Assembly: GCF_042685645.1 (NCBI RefSeq)
Contig: NZ_JBHUNX010000001.1
Location: 2,418,001-2,482,000, forward strand
DNA from: Salininema proteolyticum
GTDB taxonomy: Bacteria > Actinomycetota > Actinomycetes > Mycobacteriales > Micromonosporaceae
Direction of reading: 5' to 3'
DNA: 64,000 nucleotides
In this document: positions 40,787 through 48,350 of the stretch, one piece after another
How positions within the stretch are numbered: position 1 is the first letter of the stretch
Layout of the letters: every line of letters begins with the position of its first letter
Translations under genes and position numbers: made by a program
Notes under the pieces: model-generated
Databases searched by the model: none
The model's input: the letters and a program-made list of their open reading frames with translations, nothing else
What the model was told of the DNA's origin: nothing

Positions 40787-42100
40787 TCAGTCCTCCTTGG
40801 ACAGTAGTCGGCCGCGGGGCCGGTCCCCCGCCAGGCGCCCGCGCAGCCAGGTCGCTGTGACCGACCCGGTGAGCTTCGCGCCGTGGTAGGGACTTACGGG
40901 ATGGCGGTGGAACAGGCGGTGGGTGTCTACGGCCCACTCGTGGTCGGGGTCGAACACGGCGAAGTCGGCGTCCGCGCCGGGTTCGAGGCGCCCCTTGGCG
41001 CCGAGCCCGGCGATCCGCGCGGGAGCCGCGGACATCCAGCGGACCACCTCCGAGAGGGAGGCTCCGCGCTCGCGGGCATGGGTCCAGACGGTGCTCAGCC
41101 CCGTCTGCAGGGAGGAGATCCCGCCCCACGCGGCGCCGAAGTCGCCCTCCTTGAGCTCGGGCGGGCAGGGCGAGTGGTCGGAGACGACGCAGTCGATCTT
41201 GCCCTCCCGCAGCGCCTTCCACAGCCCCTCGCGGTTCTCCTCGTCGCGGATCGGCGGGCAGCACTTGAACTGGGTGGCGGCGTCCGGGACGGCGGCGGCG
41301 TCGAGGGTCAGGTAGTGGGGGCAGGTCTCGGCGGTGACGCGCACGCCCTCGGCCCGGGCGTCGGCGACGAGGTCGGCGGTGGCGGCCGCGGAGACGTGGA
41401 GGATGTGGACGCGGCAGCCGGTCTCGCGGGCCAGGCCGATGACGCGGGCGACCGCGGAGATCTCGGCGGTGGCCGGCCGCGAGGCGACGAACCCGGCGAA
41501 GTCGGCCCCGGCCTCGGGCGAGGAGTCCAGGATGTCGGGGTCCTCGGCGTGGACGATGACGAGGGCGTCGATGGCGGCCGCCTCGGCGAGCGCGGAGCGC
41601 AGCTGGTCGGCGGCCAGGGCCGGGAACTCGTCGACGCCGGAGTGCGAGGTGAAGCATTTGAAGCCGTAGACGCCCTTGTCGTGCAGGGCCTTGAGGCGGC
41701 CGAGGTTGTGGGGCACGATGCCGCCCCAGAAACCGGTGTCGGCGTGGATCTGCCCGGGGGCGTTGCGGTGCTTGAGGCGCAGCGCGTCGGGGTTGATGGT
41801 GGGCGGCAGGGAGTTGAGCGGCATGTCCAGGATGGTCGTGACGCCCCCGTGCACGGCGGCGAGGGTGGCCGTGCGGTAGCCCTCCCAGTGGGTGCGGCCC
41901 GGCTCGTTGACGTGCACGTGCGTGTCGACCAGGCCCGGCAGGAGGCAGAGGTCGGCGTAGTCGATGTCCTCGGCGGCGGGGAGGGCGGCGTCGTAGTCGG
42001 CCACCGCGGTGATGGCGCCGTCGTCGACGGCTATCGCGGCGGGCGCCTCCCGGTCGGGGAAGACGGTCCGGCGGGAGCGCAGGATCAGGTCGTGGCTCAT
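40787..42100 (-). CDS. allB: Allantoinase
   Basis: The 437-residue cyclic amidohydrolase opens the allantoin ring to allantoate. Two-metal-centre residues are seen: DTHVHVNEPGRTHWEG (His-x-His), the carbamylated-Lys site in GVYGFKCFTSHSGVDE, VIVHAEDP, VHILHVSAA and the catalytic Asp in VVSDHSPCPPELKEGDF. It overlaps the glycerate kinase gene by 4 bases and is followed after one base by allantoicase. Confidence 0.96.
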   Translation of the reverse strand: MSHDLILRSRRTVFPDREAPAAIAVDDGAITAVADYDAALPAAEDIDYADLCLLPGLVDTHVHVNEPGRTHWEGYRTATLAAVHGGVTTILDMPLNSLPPTINPDALRLKHRNAPGQIHADTGFWGGIVPHNLGRLKALHDKGVYGFKCFTSHSGVDEFPALAADQLRSALAEAAAIDALVIVHAEDPDILDSSPEAGADFAGFVASRPATAEISAVARVIGLARETGCRVHILHVSAAATADLVADARAEGVRVTAETCPHYLTLDAAAVPDAATQFKCCPPIRDEENREGLWKALREGKIDCVVSDHSPCPPELKEGDFGAAWGGISSLQTGLSTVWTHARERGASLSEVVRWMSAAPARIAGLGAKGRLEPGADADFAVFDPDHEWAVDTHRLFHRHPVSPYHGAKLTGSVTATWLRGRLAGDRPRGRLLSKED

Positions 42101-43227
42101 CGGTTCTCCTGTTCTGACAGGTGGACGGCGATGCGTTCGCCGAGGCGCTCCAGCAGGCCGGCCGCCTCGGCCATGGACTTGTCGGGGTCGGGTTCGAGGT
42201 CGGAGAGGGCGAAGACGGCGTCTATCCCGGCCTTCTCGGCGTCGTCGGGGTCGATCTCGCTCACTCCGCAGACGGCGATGACGGGGACGCCGTAGGCGCG
42301 GGCGGCGCGGGCGACTCCCATGGGGGCCTTGCCGTGCAGGGTCTGGGCGTCAAGCTTGCCCTCGCCGGTGACCACCAGGCTCGTCCCCGACAGGCGGGAG
42401 GCGAAGCCGATGAGGTCGAGCAGCAGGTCGATGCCGGAGACGGCCCGTGCTCCGAGGAAGGCCTGGGCCGCGTAGCCGACTCCACCGGCGGCTCCGGCGC
42501 CGCGCTGAGCGGCGCGGTCTATGCCGCACTGGGTCCGGACGAGGTCGGCGTAGTGCGCCAGTCCCGCCTCCAGTTCGCGGACCTGTCCGTCGTCGGCCCC
42601 CTTCTGAGGGCCGAAGACGGCGGCGGCGCCCTCGGGGCCGAGCAGCGGGTTGACCACGTCGGAGGCGAGGGTGACGGAGACGTTCGCCCACTCCTCCACC
42701 ACGGAGGCGGCCTCCACGGTCGCGACGCGGCCCAGTTCGCCGCCGCCGTCGCCGATCTCGGCGCCCTCGGAGTCGAGGAGCCGGACACCGAGGGCCTGCA
42801 CCATGCCGGCGCCGCCGTCGGTGCAGGCGCTGCCGCCGACGCCGAGGATGATCTCGGTGCAGCCGGCGTCGCGCACGCGCTTGAGCAGTTCGCCGGTTCC
42901 CCGGCTGGTGGCTCGCAGGGGCCGCAGCGGTTCGGGGCTCAGCGCCAGCCCGGAGGCCTGGGCCATCTCGACGACGGCCGTCCGCCCCTGGACGGCGACC
43001 GCCGCGGTGACGGGCTCGCCGAGCGGTCCGGTCACGATGTGCTCCACCCTGTCGAACCCGGCGGCCACGGCGGCGTCCACGGTGCCGTCGCCGCCGTCGG
43101 CCACCGGGAGTTCGGCGGTCTCCCGAGAGGGGTCGGCCCGCCGCAGGCCCCGCGCGAGGTGGCGGGCCACCAGGGAGGCCGGGAGCGATCCCTTGAACTT
43201 GTCGGGAGCGATGAGTATGCGGTTCAT
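42097..43227 (-). CDS. glxK: Glycerate kinase (GlxK/GarK type)
   Basis: This 376-residue class II glycerate kinase phosphorylates glycerate made from tartronate semialdehyde. Family marks are ILIAPDKFKGSLPASLVARHLARGL, PVADGGDGTVDA, GVGGSACTDGGAGM and GLVVTGEGKLDAQTLHGKAP-type ends (LVVTGEGKLDAQTLHGKAPMG in outline). It is the first gene of the third operon, which links the glyoxylate branch to allantoin breakdown. A 13-bp perfect inverted repeat lies upstream. Confidence 0.95.
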   Translation of the reverse strand: MNRILIAPDKFKGSLPASLVARHLARGLRRADPSRETAELPVADGGDGTVDAAVAAGFDRVEHIVTGPLGEPVTAAVAVQGRTAVVEMAQASGLALSPEPLRPLRATSRGTGELLKRVRDAGCTEIILGVGGSACTDGGAGMVQALGVRLLDSEGAEIGDGGGELGRVATVEAASVVEEWANVSVTLASDVVNPLLGPEGAAAVFGPQKGADDGQVRELEAGLAHYADLVRTQCGIDRAAQRGAGAAGGVGYAAQAFLGARAVSGIDLLLDLIGFASRLSGTSLVVTGEGKLDAQTLHGKAPMGVARAARAYGVPVIAVCGVSEIDPDDAEKAGIDAVFALSDLEPDPDKSMAEAAGLLERLGERIAVHLSEQENR

Positions 43228-43261
43228 GAGGACGACCCTTCTAGGAAGTAAGACCGGTTGT

Positions 43262-43328
43262 GCCGTGCGGCCGGAGCGAGTTGCGTTCCACTCATTACAT
43301 GATCATTCTTTCGACCCGGCCGCACGGC
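43262..43328. promoter_or_regulatory. 13-bp perfect inverted repeat around the glycerate kinase promoter
   Basis: GCCGTGCGGCCGG (43262-43274) and its exact complement (43316-43328) are separated by 41 bases that are AT-rich in the middle. The palindrome ATGATCAT sits at 43299-43306. This is the only space between operon 2's terminator and glycerate kinase, so it should hold the promoter and a regulator site. Confidence 0.55.
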
Positions 43329-43354
43329 TTCGCAGCGCTGTCGCGGGCTCTGCG

Positions 43355-43392
43355 AAAAAAGGCGGTCCGTCCGGGAGCACGGCCGGACCGCC
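43355..43392 (-). terminator. Intrinsic terminator of the permease-gcl operon
   Basis: On the minus strand GGCGGACC-type arms (43392-43384 with 43369-43361, 9 bp, perfect) are followed by six U residues (43360-43355). It lies 12 bases after the gcl stop and is the clearest rho-independent terminator in the window. Confidence 0.9.
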
Positions 43393-43404
43393 CCGCTCAA
43401 GAGG

Positions 43405-45105
43405 TCAGTCCTCCACGATCTTGTCGATCGAGGCGCCGCGGGCCGTGTTGGCCTCGCGCTCGATCATGATCTCGACGAGGACGGGGCGGCTGGTGGACTG
43501 CGCCTCCTTGCGCGCCCAGGCGATCGCGTCGGCGATCTCCTCGGGCCGCGCGACGCGCGTTCCGGAGCAGCCGTAGGACTCCATGAGCTTCACGTTGTCC
43601 GTGCCGGCCTCGTCGTAGTGGATGTCGACCTGGTAGTTCATGTCGTAGCCCAGCGAGGCCTGGCGGATGAGGCCGAGGTACTCGTTGTTGATCATGATCA
43701 GGACGTAGGGCACGTCGTACTGCGCCGCCACGGCCAGCTCTTCGACCATGAACTGGAAACCGTAGTCGCCGACGATGCCGACGACCTCGGTGTCCCCCTC
43801 GCCCTTCGCCTCCAGGGCCTTCTTCACGCCGATGCAGGCGGGGATCTCCCAGCCCAGCGGGCCGGCCTGGCCGCAGACCTGGTAGTGGCGGGGCTTGTAC
43901 GCCTTCTGGTACATGCCCGACCAGATCTGGTAGAGGCCGATGGCGAGGATGAAGTAGGTCTCGGGGTCGAACGCCTCGTTGATCTCCTTGTAGACGCGGG
44001 CCGGGTTGATCGGCACCGAGTCGAAGTCGACCGGGCGGTCCAGCTCGACCTTGAGCTCGTCGACGCGGGAGGTCCAGGCGTCGAACTTCTTGAGCTCGGC
44101 GCGGTTCTGCGCCTGCTCCAGCAGTTCGGCCAGGAACAGCTTGGCGTCGGAGACGATGCCGAGGTCGGGCCCGAAGACCTTGCCGATCTGGGTGGGCTCG
44201 ATGTCCACGTGGATGAACTTGCGGTCCCCGCGGTAGACGTCGAGCTTCCCGGTGTGGCGGTCGCCGAAGCGCGCGCCGACGGCCAGGACGAGGTCGGACT
44301 CCAGGAAGGACTGGTTGGCGTACTTCTGGGTCGTCTGCACGCCGGTCATGCCCGCGTTCAGCCGGTGGTCGTCGGGCAGGGAGCCCTTGCCCATCAGCGT
44401 CACCTGGACCGGGATGTCCAACAGCTCGGCGACCTGCTTGAGCTCCTCGTCCGCGTCGGAGACGATGACGCCTCCGCCGGCGAGGATGAGCGGCCGCTCG
44501 GCCTCCTGGAGCAGTTCCAGCGCCTTGGCCACCGGGGCGGTGCGCGGACGCACCGGGTGGACCGGGAGCGGCTCGTCGATCGAGGAGTCCCACTCGATCT
44601 CCTGCGTCTGGACGTTCAGCGGCAGGTCGATGAGGACCGGGCCGGGGCGTCCCTCGCGGGCGACCCGGAAGGCCTCGCGGAAGATCCACGGGATCTGCGC
44701 GGCCTCCTTGACCTGCACGGCCCACTTGGTGACCGGCTTGGCGATCTCGACGATGTCGACCGCCTGGAAGGCCTCCTGGTGGAGCTTGTCCGTCGGGGCC
44801 TGGCCGGTCAGGCAGATCATCGGGATCGAGTCCGCCTGGGCGGTATAGAGGCCGGTGATCATGTTGGTTCCGGCGGGGCCGGAGGTGCCGATGGCGACGC
44901 CGACCTTGCCGTTGGTGCGGGCCCAGCCGTCGGCCATGTGGGTGGCGCCCTCTTCGTGGCGCACGGTCAGGTGGTCGATGCCGCCGTCCTGCTCCATCGC
45001 CTTGTACAGGGGAAGGATGGCCGCGCCGGGGCAGCCGAAGGCGATGTCCACGCCTTCGGACTTCATGACCTCGACGGCTGCCGCCATCGCTGGCATTCTA
45101 GCCAT
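43405..45105 (-). CDS. gcl: Glyoxylate carboligase (tartronate-semialdehyde synthase)
   Basis: The 566-residue thiamine-diphosphate enzyme joins two glyoxylates into tartronate semialdehyde with loss of CO2. Family marks are FGCPGAAILPLYKAM, FGDRHTG-type ARFGDRHTGKLDVY, HVDIEPTQIGKVFGPDLGIVSDAK, INCGQAGPLGW-type VCGQAGPLGWEIPA, and the ThDP motif GDYGFQFMVEELAVA ending NNEYLGLIRQ. Unlike E. coli Gcl, which has Val51, this protein has Glu51 (RHEEGATHMA), the glutamate normal in other ThDP enzymes. The numbering is identical without gaps up to this point. The C-terminal tail is about 27 residues shorter. It is the last gene of operon 2. Confidence 0.93.
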   Translation of the reverse strand: MARMPAMAAAVEVMKSEGVDIAFGCPGAAILPLYKAMEQDGGIDHLTVRHEEGATHMADGWARTNGKVGVAIGTSGPAGTNMITGLYTAQADSIPMICLTGQAPTDKLHQEAFQAVDIVEIAKPVTKWAVQVKEAAQIPWIFREAFRVAREGRPGPVLIDLPLNVQTQEIEWDSSIDEPLPVHPVRPRTAPVAKALELLQEAERPLILAGGGVIVSDADEELKQVAELLDIPVQVTLMGKGSLPDDHRLNAGMTGVQTTQKYANQSFLESDLVLAVGARFGDRHTGKLDVYRGDRKFIHVDIEPTQIGKVFGPDLGIVSDAKLFLAELLEQAQNRAELKKFDAWTSRVDELKVELDRPVDFDSVPINPARVYKEINEAFDPETYFILAIGLYQIWSGMYQKAYKPRHYQVCGQAGPLGWEIPACIGVKKALEAKGEGDTEVVGIVGDYGFQFMVEELAVAAQYDVPYVLIMINNEYLGLIRQASLGYDMNYQVDIHYDEAGTDNVKLMESYGCSGTRVARPEEIADAIAWARKEAQSTSRPVLVEIMIEREANTARGASIDKIVED

Positions 45106-45114
45106 GGGGTCTCC

Positions 45115-46005
45115 TTACTTTCCGGCCGCGTCGCGGCCGTTGATGGTCTCGATGACGGCCAGCAGGGCCGAGTGGTCGCGGTCGCCGAGGCCGAGCTTGC
45201 GGGCCGAGGCGACCAGTTGGGCGACCTGTCCGGCCAGCGGCAGGGCCACGTCGGCCTTGCGCGCGGACTCGACGATGATGCCCATGTCCTTGTGGTGCAG
45301 GTCGATGCGGAATCCGGGGTCGTAGGAGCGCTTGAGGAAGTTCTCCCTCTTGCGCTGCAGGACGGTCGATCCCGCCAGTCCCCCGGCGAGGGCGTCCAGT
45401 CCGGACTCGATGTCCACGCCGGCGCCCTCCATGAGGACGATGGCCTCCGCGTTGAGGGCGATGATGCCGCCCACGAGGAGCTGGTTGGCCGCCTTGACGG
45501 CCTGGCCGGCCCCGAGCGGTCCGACGTGCGAGATGGTCTTGCCCATGATCTCGAAGTAGGGGCGCGCGGCCTCCACGTCGGCGTCCTCGCCGCCGACCAT
45601 GATGGACAGCACGGCCTCCTCGGCCCCGGCCTGTCCGCCGGAGACGGGTCCGTCGACGAAGCGCTGGCCCGCGGCCTTGGCGGCCTCGCCGACCTTGACG
45701 GAGGTGTCGGGGCGGATGGTGGACATGTCGACCAGGAGGGCGCCCCGGGGCGCGTTGGCGACGACGCCGTCCTCGCCCAGGTAGACGGCCTCCACGTGCG
45801 GGTCGGCGGGGACCATGGTGACGACGGCCTCGGCGCCGGAGACGGCCGCGGCGATGGAGTCGGCGCCCTTGGCGCCCTGGGACTCGAGCTTGGCGACGGC
45901 GTCCTTGTCGAGGTCGAAGACGGTCACGTCGTGCCCGGCCTTGACGAGGTGTCCGGCCATGGGCGCGCCCATGATGCCCAGTCCGATGAAGCCTACTTTG
46001 CTCAT
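45115..46005 (-). CDS. glxR: 2-hydroxy-3-oxopropionate (tartronate semialdehyde) reductase
   Basis: The 296-residue beta-hydroxyacid dehydrogenase reduces tartronate semialdehyde to glycerate with NAD(P)H. The nucleotide motif is GFIGLGIMGAPMAGHL (about 5-20), the substrate motif is DGPVSGGQAGAEE, and the catalytic Lys is in GQAVKAANQLLVGG. It lies 9 bases upstream of gcl in the same operon, consistent with sequential reactions. Confidence 0.95.
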   Translation of the reverse strand: MSKVGFIGLGIMGAPMAGHLVKAGHDVTVFDLDKDAVAKLESQGAKGADSIAAAVSGAEAVVTMVPADPHVEAVYLGEDGVVANAPRGALLVDMSTIRPDTSVKVGEAAKAAGQRFVDGPVSGGQAGAEEAVLSIMVGGEDADVEAARPYFEIMGKTISHVGPLGAGQAVKAANQLLVGGIIALNAEAIVLMEGAGVDIESGLDALAGGLAGSTVLQRKRENFLKRSYDPGFRIDLHHKDMGIIVESARKADVALPLAGQVAQLVASARKLGLGDRDHSALLAVIETINGRDAAGK

Positions 46006-46033
46006 TGCTCTCCTCTTTCCGTGTGTGCGAGTC

Positions 46034-46828
46034 CTATTGGTTCCAGCCGAAGGAGTCGGCCGAGGCGCCGGAGGGCTTGTACTCCAGGCCGACCCAGCCG
46101 TCGTAGCCGATCTTCTCCAGGCCCGTGTAGAGCTCGGCGAAGTCGAAGTCGCCGGTGCCGGGTTCGTTGCGCCCGGGCGTGTCGGCGATCTGGACGTGTC
46201 CGATCAGGTCCCCGTACCGCGCGAGGACGTCGGCTGTCTTCTCCCCCATGCGGGCGAGGTGGTAGAAGTCGGCCAGGAACGCGAGGTTGGTCTGGCCGGT
46301 CTCGGCCGCGACGCGGTCGATGACGTTCTTGACGCCCTGCGAGGACACGATCGGGAAGGTCGGGCTCTCGACGGCGTTGAGGGCCTCGACCAGGACCGTG
46401 GCGCCGATGCGCTGGGCGGCCTTGGCGGCGTGTCCGTAGTTGACGACGGCCAGCTCGTCCTGTTCGGAGTCGGCGACGTCGTCGAGGCGGACGCCGTAGA
46501 GCGCGTTGAGCTTGGTGGTGCCCAGGCGTTCGGCTATGCCGACGGTGACGTCGATGTTGTCGCGGAACTCCCCGCTGCGTCCGGGGTTGGACAGCAGCCC
46601 GCGGAAGCCGCCCGGGATGTCGTCGGCGAAGTTGAGCCCGGTGAGCTCGACTCCGGCGTCCTCGACCGCGGCGATGAACTTCTCGACCTCGGAGTCGGCG
46701 GGCACCGACTCGGCGAACGGCCACCAGAACTCGACGCCGTCGAAGCCGGCGGCCTTGGCGGCGGCGGGCCGCTCGAGGACGGGCAGCTCCTGGAACAGGA
46801 TCGAGCAGTTAACGGTGTACTTCGTCAT
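46034..46828 (-). CDS. hyi: Hydroxypyruvate isomerase
   Basis: This 264-residue TIM-barrel enzyme interconverts hydroxypyruvate and tartronate semialdehyde. The start overlaps the upstream stop as ATGA. Barrel motifs are NCSILFQELPVLERPAAAKAAGFDGVEFWWPF in outline, LVEALN (metal Glu), FLADFYHLARMG, HVQIADTPGRNEPGTG (metal His) and GLEYKPSG (Glu). It is followed by the reductase gene. Confidence 0.94.
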   Translation of the reverse strand: MTKYTVNCSILFQELPVLERPAAAKAAGFDGVEFWWPFAESVPADSEVEKFIAAVEDAGVELTGLNFADDIPGGFRGLLSNPGRSGEFRDNIDVTVGIAERLGTTKLNALYGVRLDDVADSEQDELAVVNYGHAAKAAQRIGATVLVEALNAVESPTFPIVSSQGVKNVIDRVAAETGQTNLAFLADFYHLARMGEKTADVLARYGDLIGHVQIADTPGRNEPGTGDFDFAELYTGLEKIGYDGWVGLEYKPSGASADSFGWNQ

Positions 46829-47229
46829 TTCTTCACTTCCTCCGATTTCAAGGTCTCCAGGTGTCGGTTCCAAGACCCGTGCTCGGACAGGTCGGTCAGG
46901 TCGGGGTGCCCCAGCCACTCCTTGCGCAGGATCATGGCGAAGGAGGCGCGCCCGTCGGCGAGTTTGACCGCCCCGAGCTCGAGTTCGACCGGCTCGTTGG
47001 GGAGCAGGTCGGCCTCGAGGGTCTCGAGGGGGATGTCGTAGAGCTCGCCGTGGACGGTCTTGCCCTCCTCGGGGGAGGGGGCGGGGATCATGCCGGGGCA
47101 CTCGTCGCGGATGCCGTAGAAGTGGTAGCGCGGGGCGGAGTCCGCCTCGCCCACGAAGACGGCGTCCTTGAGGTGGTGGTGGAGCGGTCCGCCTCGCATG
47201 GCTCCGCCGTTGAGGAACATGTACACCAT
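46825..47229 (-). CDS. AtzF C-terminal-domain-like (allophanate hydrolase-related) protein
   Basis: This 134-residue protein matches the gamma-glutamylcyclotransferase-like domain at the end of allophanate hydrolases, standing alone. FLNGGAMRGGPLHHHLKDA, APRYHFYGIRDECPGMIP, GELYDIPLETLEADLLPNEP and the closing DLSEHGSWNRHL are family marks. In AtzF this domain deals with the N-carboxycarbamate product. Here it sits in a purine operon that lacks a ureidoglycolate lyase, so it may process a urea-containing intermediate; this is an inference. It ends inside the hydroxypyruvate isomerase start. Confidence 0.75.
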   Translation of the reverse strand: MVYMFLNGGAMRGGPLHHHLKDAVFVGEADSAPRYHFYGIRDECPGMIPAPSPEEGKTVHGELYDIPLETLEADLLPNEPVELELGAVKLADGRASFAMILRKEWLGHPDLTDLSEHGSWNRHLETLKSEEVKK

Positions 47230-47274
47230 GGGTGTGCCTCCAGTCTCGTTGTTTTACCGGGTCGGTCCGCGGGC

Positions 47275-48333
47275 CTACGCCCTTCGGGCGGCGGGCTCGC
47301 GGTGGATGGGAGTGTCGGTCTGGGAGAGGGGGCCGCCCGTCGCGCCGTGGCGGTGGGCGGTGATCTCGGCGGCGATCGACAGGGCGGTCTCCTCGGCGGT
47401 GCGCCCGCCGAGGTCGAGCCCTATCGGGGAGTGCAGCCGGGACAGTTCCCCATCGGTCATCCCCGCCTCGACGAGGGAGTCGAGCCGCTGGTAGTGCGTG
47501 CGGCGCGATCCCATCGCGCCCACGTAGGCCAGCGGCATGCGCAGGGCCCTCTCCAGCAGCGGGATGTCGAACTTCGCGTCGTGCGTGAGGACGCAGACGG
47601 CCGTCCGCTCGTCGACCTCGGTGGACTCGAGGTAGCGGTGCGGCCAGTCGACGACGACCTCGTCGGCGTCGGGGAAGCGCGTCTCCGTGGCGAACACGGG
47701 CCGCGCGTCGCACACCGTCACCCGGTAGCCGAGGAACGTCCCGACTTTCACGAGCGAGGCGGCGAAGTCGATGGCGCCGAAGATGATCAGCCTCGGCGGC
47801 GGGAGGTGGCTCTCGACGGCCACGGTGCCCTCGGGGGCGGTCAGCCGCCCCGACTCGCCGCGGGCCAGCATGGCCGCGACGGTCCCCTCGAGCCCGAGCC
47901 GGCCGGCGTCCTCGCGGACGGTGAAGGCCCGGCCGGTCTCGGGGCCGTCGACGTACCGGCAGAGGGCGATGCCCTCGCCGGAGTCGAGCGCGGAGAGGAC
48001 TTCCCGGTAGGCGACGTCGTCCCCTCCGACCGGGACCACGAGGATCTCGACTTCGCCGCCGCAGGTGAGCCCCACGGCGAACGCGTCCTCATCGGAGTAC
48101 CCGAAACTCTCCACCCGCGCCCGTCCCGTCTCCAGGACTTCCAGACAGGCTTGGTAGACAGCGCCTTCGACACAGCCGCCGGACACGCCTCCGACGGCGG
48201 TGCCCTCCTCGTCCACGGCCAGGGCCGTGCCGAGGGGGCGGGGGGCCGAGCCGCTCACGCCGATGACCGAGGCCAGGGCGAAGCGCTTTCCCTCCGCTCG
48301 CCAGGAGGCGAGTTCGGCGGCTATGTCGCGCAT
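47275..48333 (-). CDS. xdhC: XdhC-family molybdenum cofactor maturation/insertion factor
   Basis: The 352-residue protein starts at the ATG after AAAGGAG. The N-terminal XdhC_CoxI part (about 10-75: ASVIGVSGSAPRPLGTALAVDEEGTAVGGVSGGCVEGAV) and the C-terminal Rossmann part (about 195-330: LIIFGAIDFAASLVKVGTFLGYRVTVCDAR, AYVGAMGSRRTHYQRL, HSPIGLDLGGRTAEETALSIAAEI) are complete. XdhC binds the sulfurated cofactor and delivers it to xanthine dehydrogenase, whose subunits are in the neighbouring operon. It follows the permease with 17 bases between. Confidence 0.93.
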   Translation of the reverse strand: MRDIAAELASWRAEGKRFALASVIGVSGSAPRPLGTALAVDEEGTAVGGVSGGCVEGAVYQACLEVLETGRARVESFGYSDEDAFAVGLTCGGEVEILVVPVGGDDVAYREVLSALDSGEGIALCRYVDGPETGRAFTVREDAGRLGLEGTVAAMLARGESGRLTAPEGTVAVESHLPPPRLIIFGAIDFAASLVKVGTFLGYRVTVCDARPVFATETRFPDADEVVVDWPHRYLESTEVDERTAVCVLTHDAKFDIPLLERALRMPLAYVGAMGSRRTHYQRLDSLVEAGMTDGELSRLHSPIGLDLGGRTAEETALSIAAEITAHRHGATGGPLSQTDTPIHREPAARRA

Positions 48334-48350
48334 GGTGTACTCCTTTGTTC

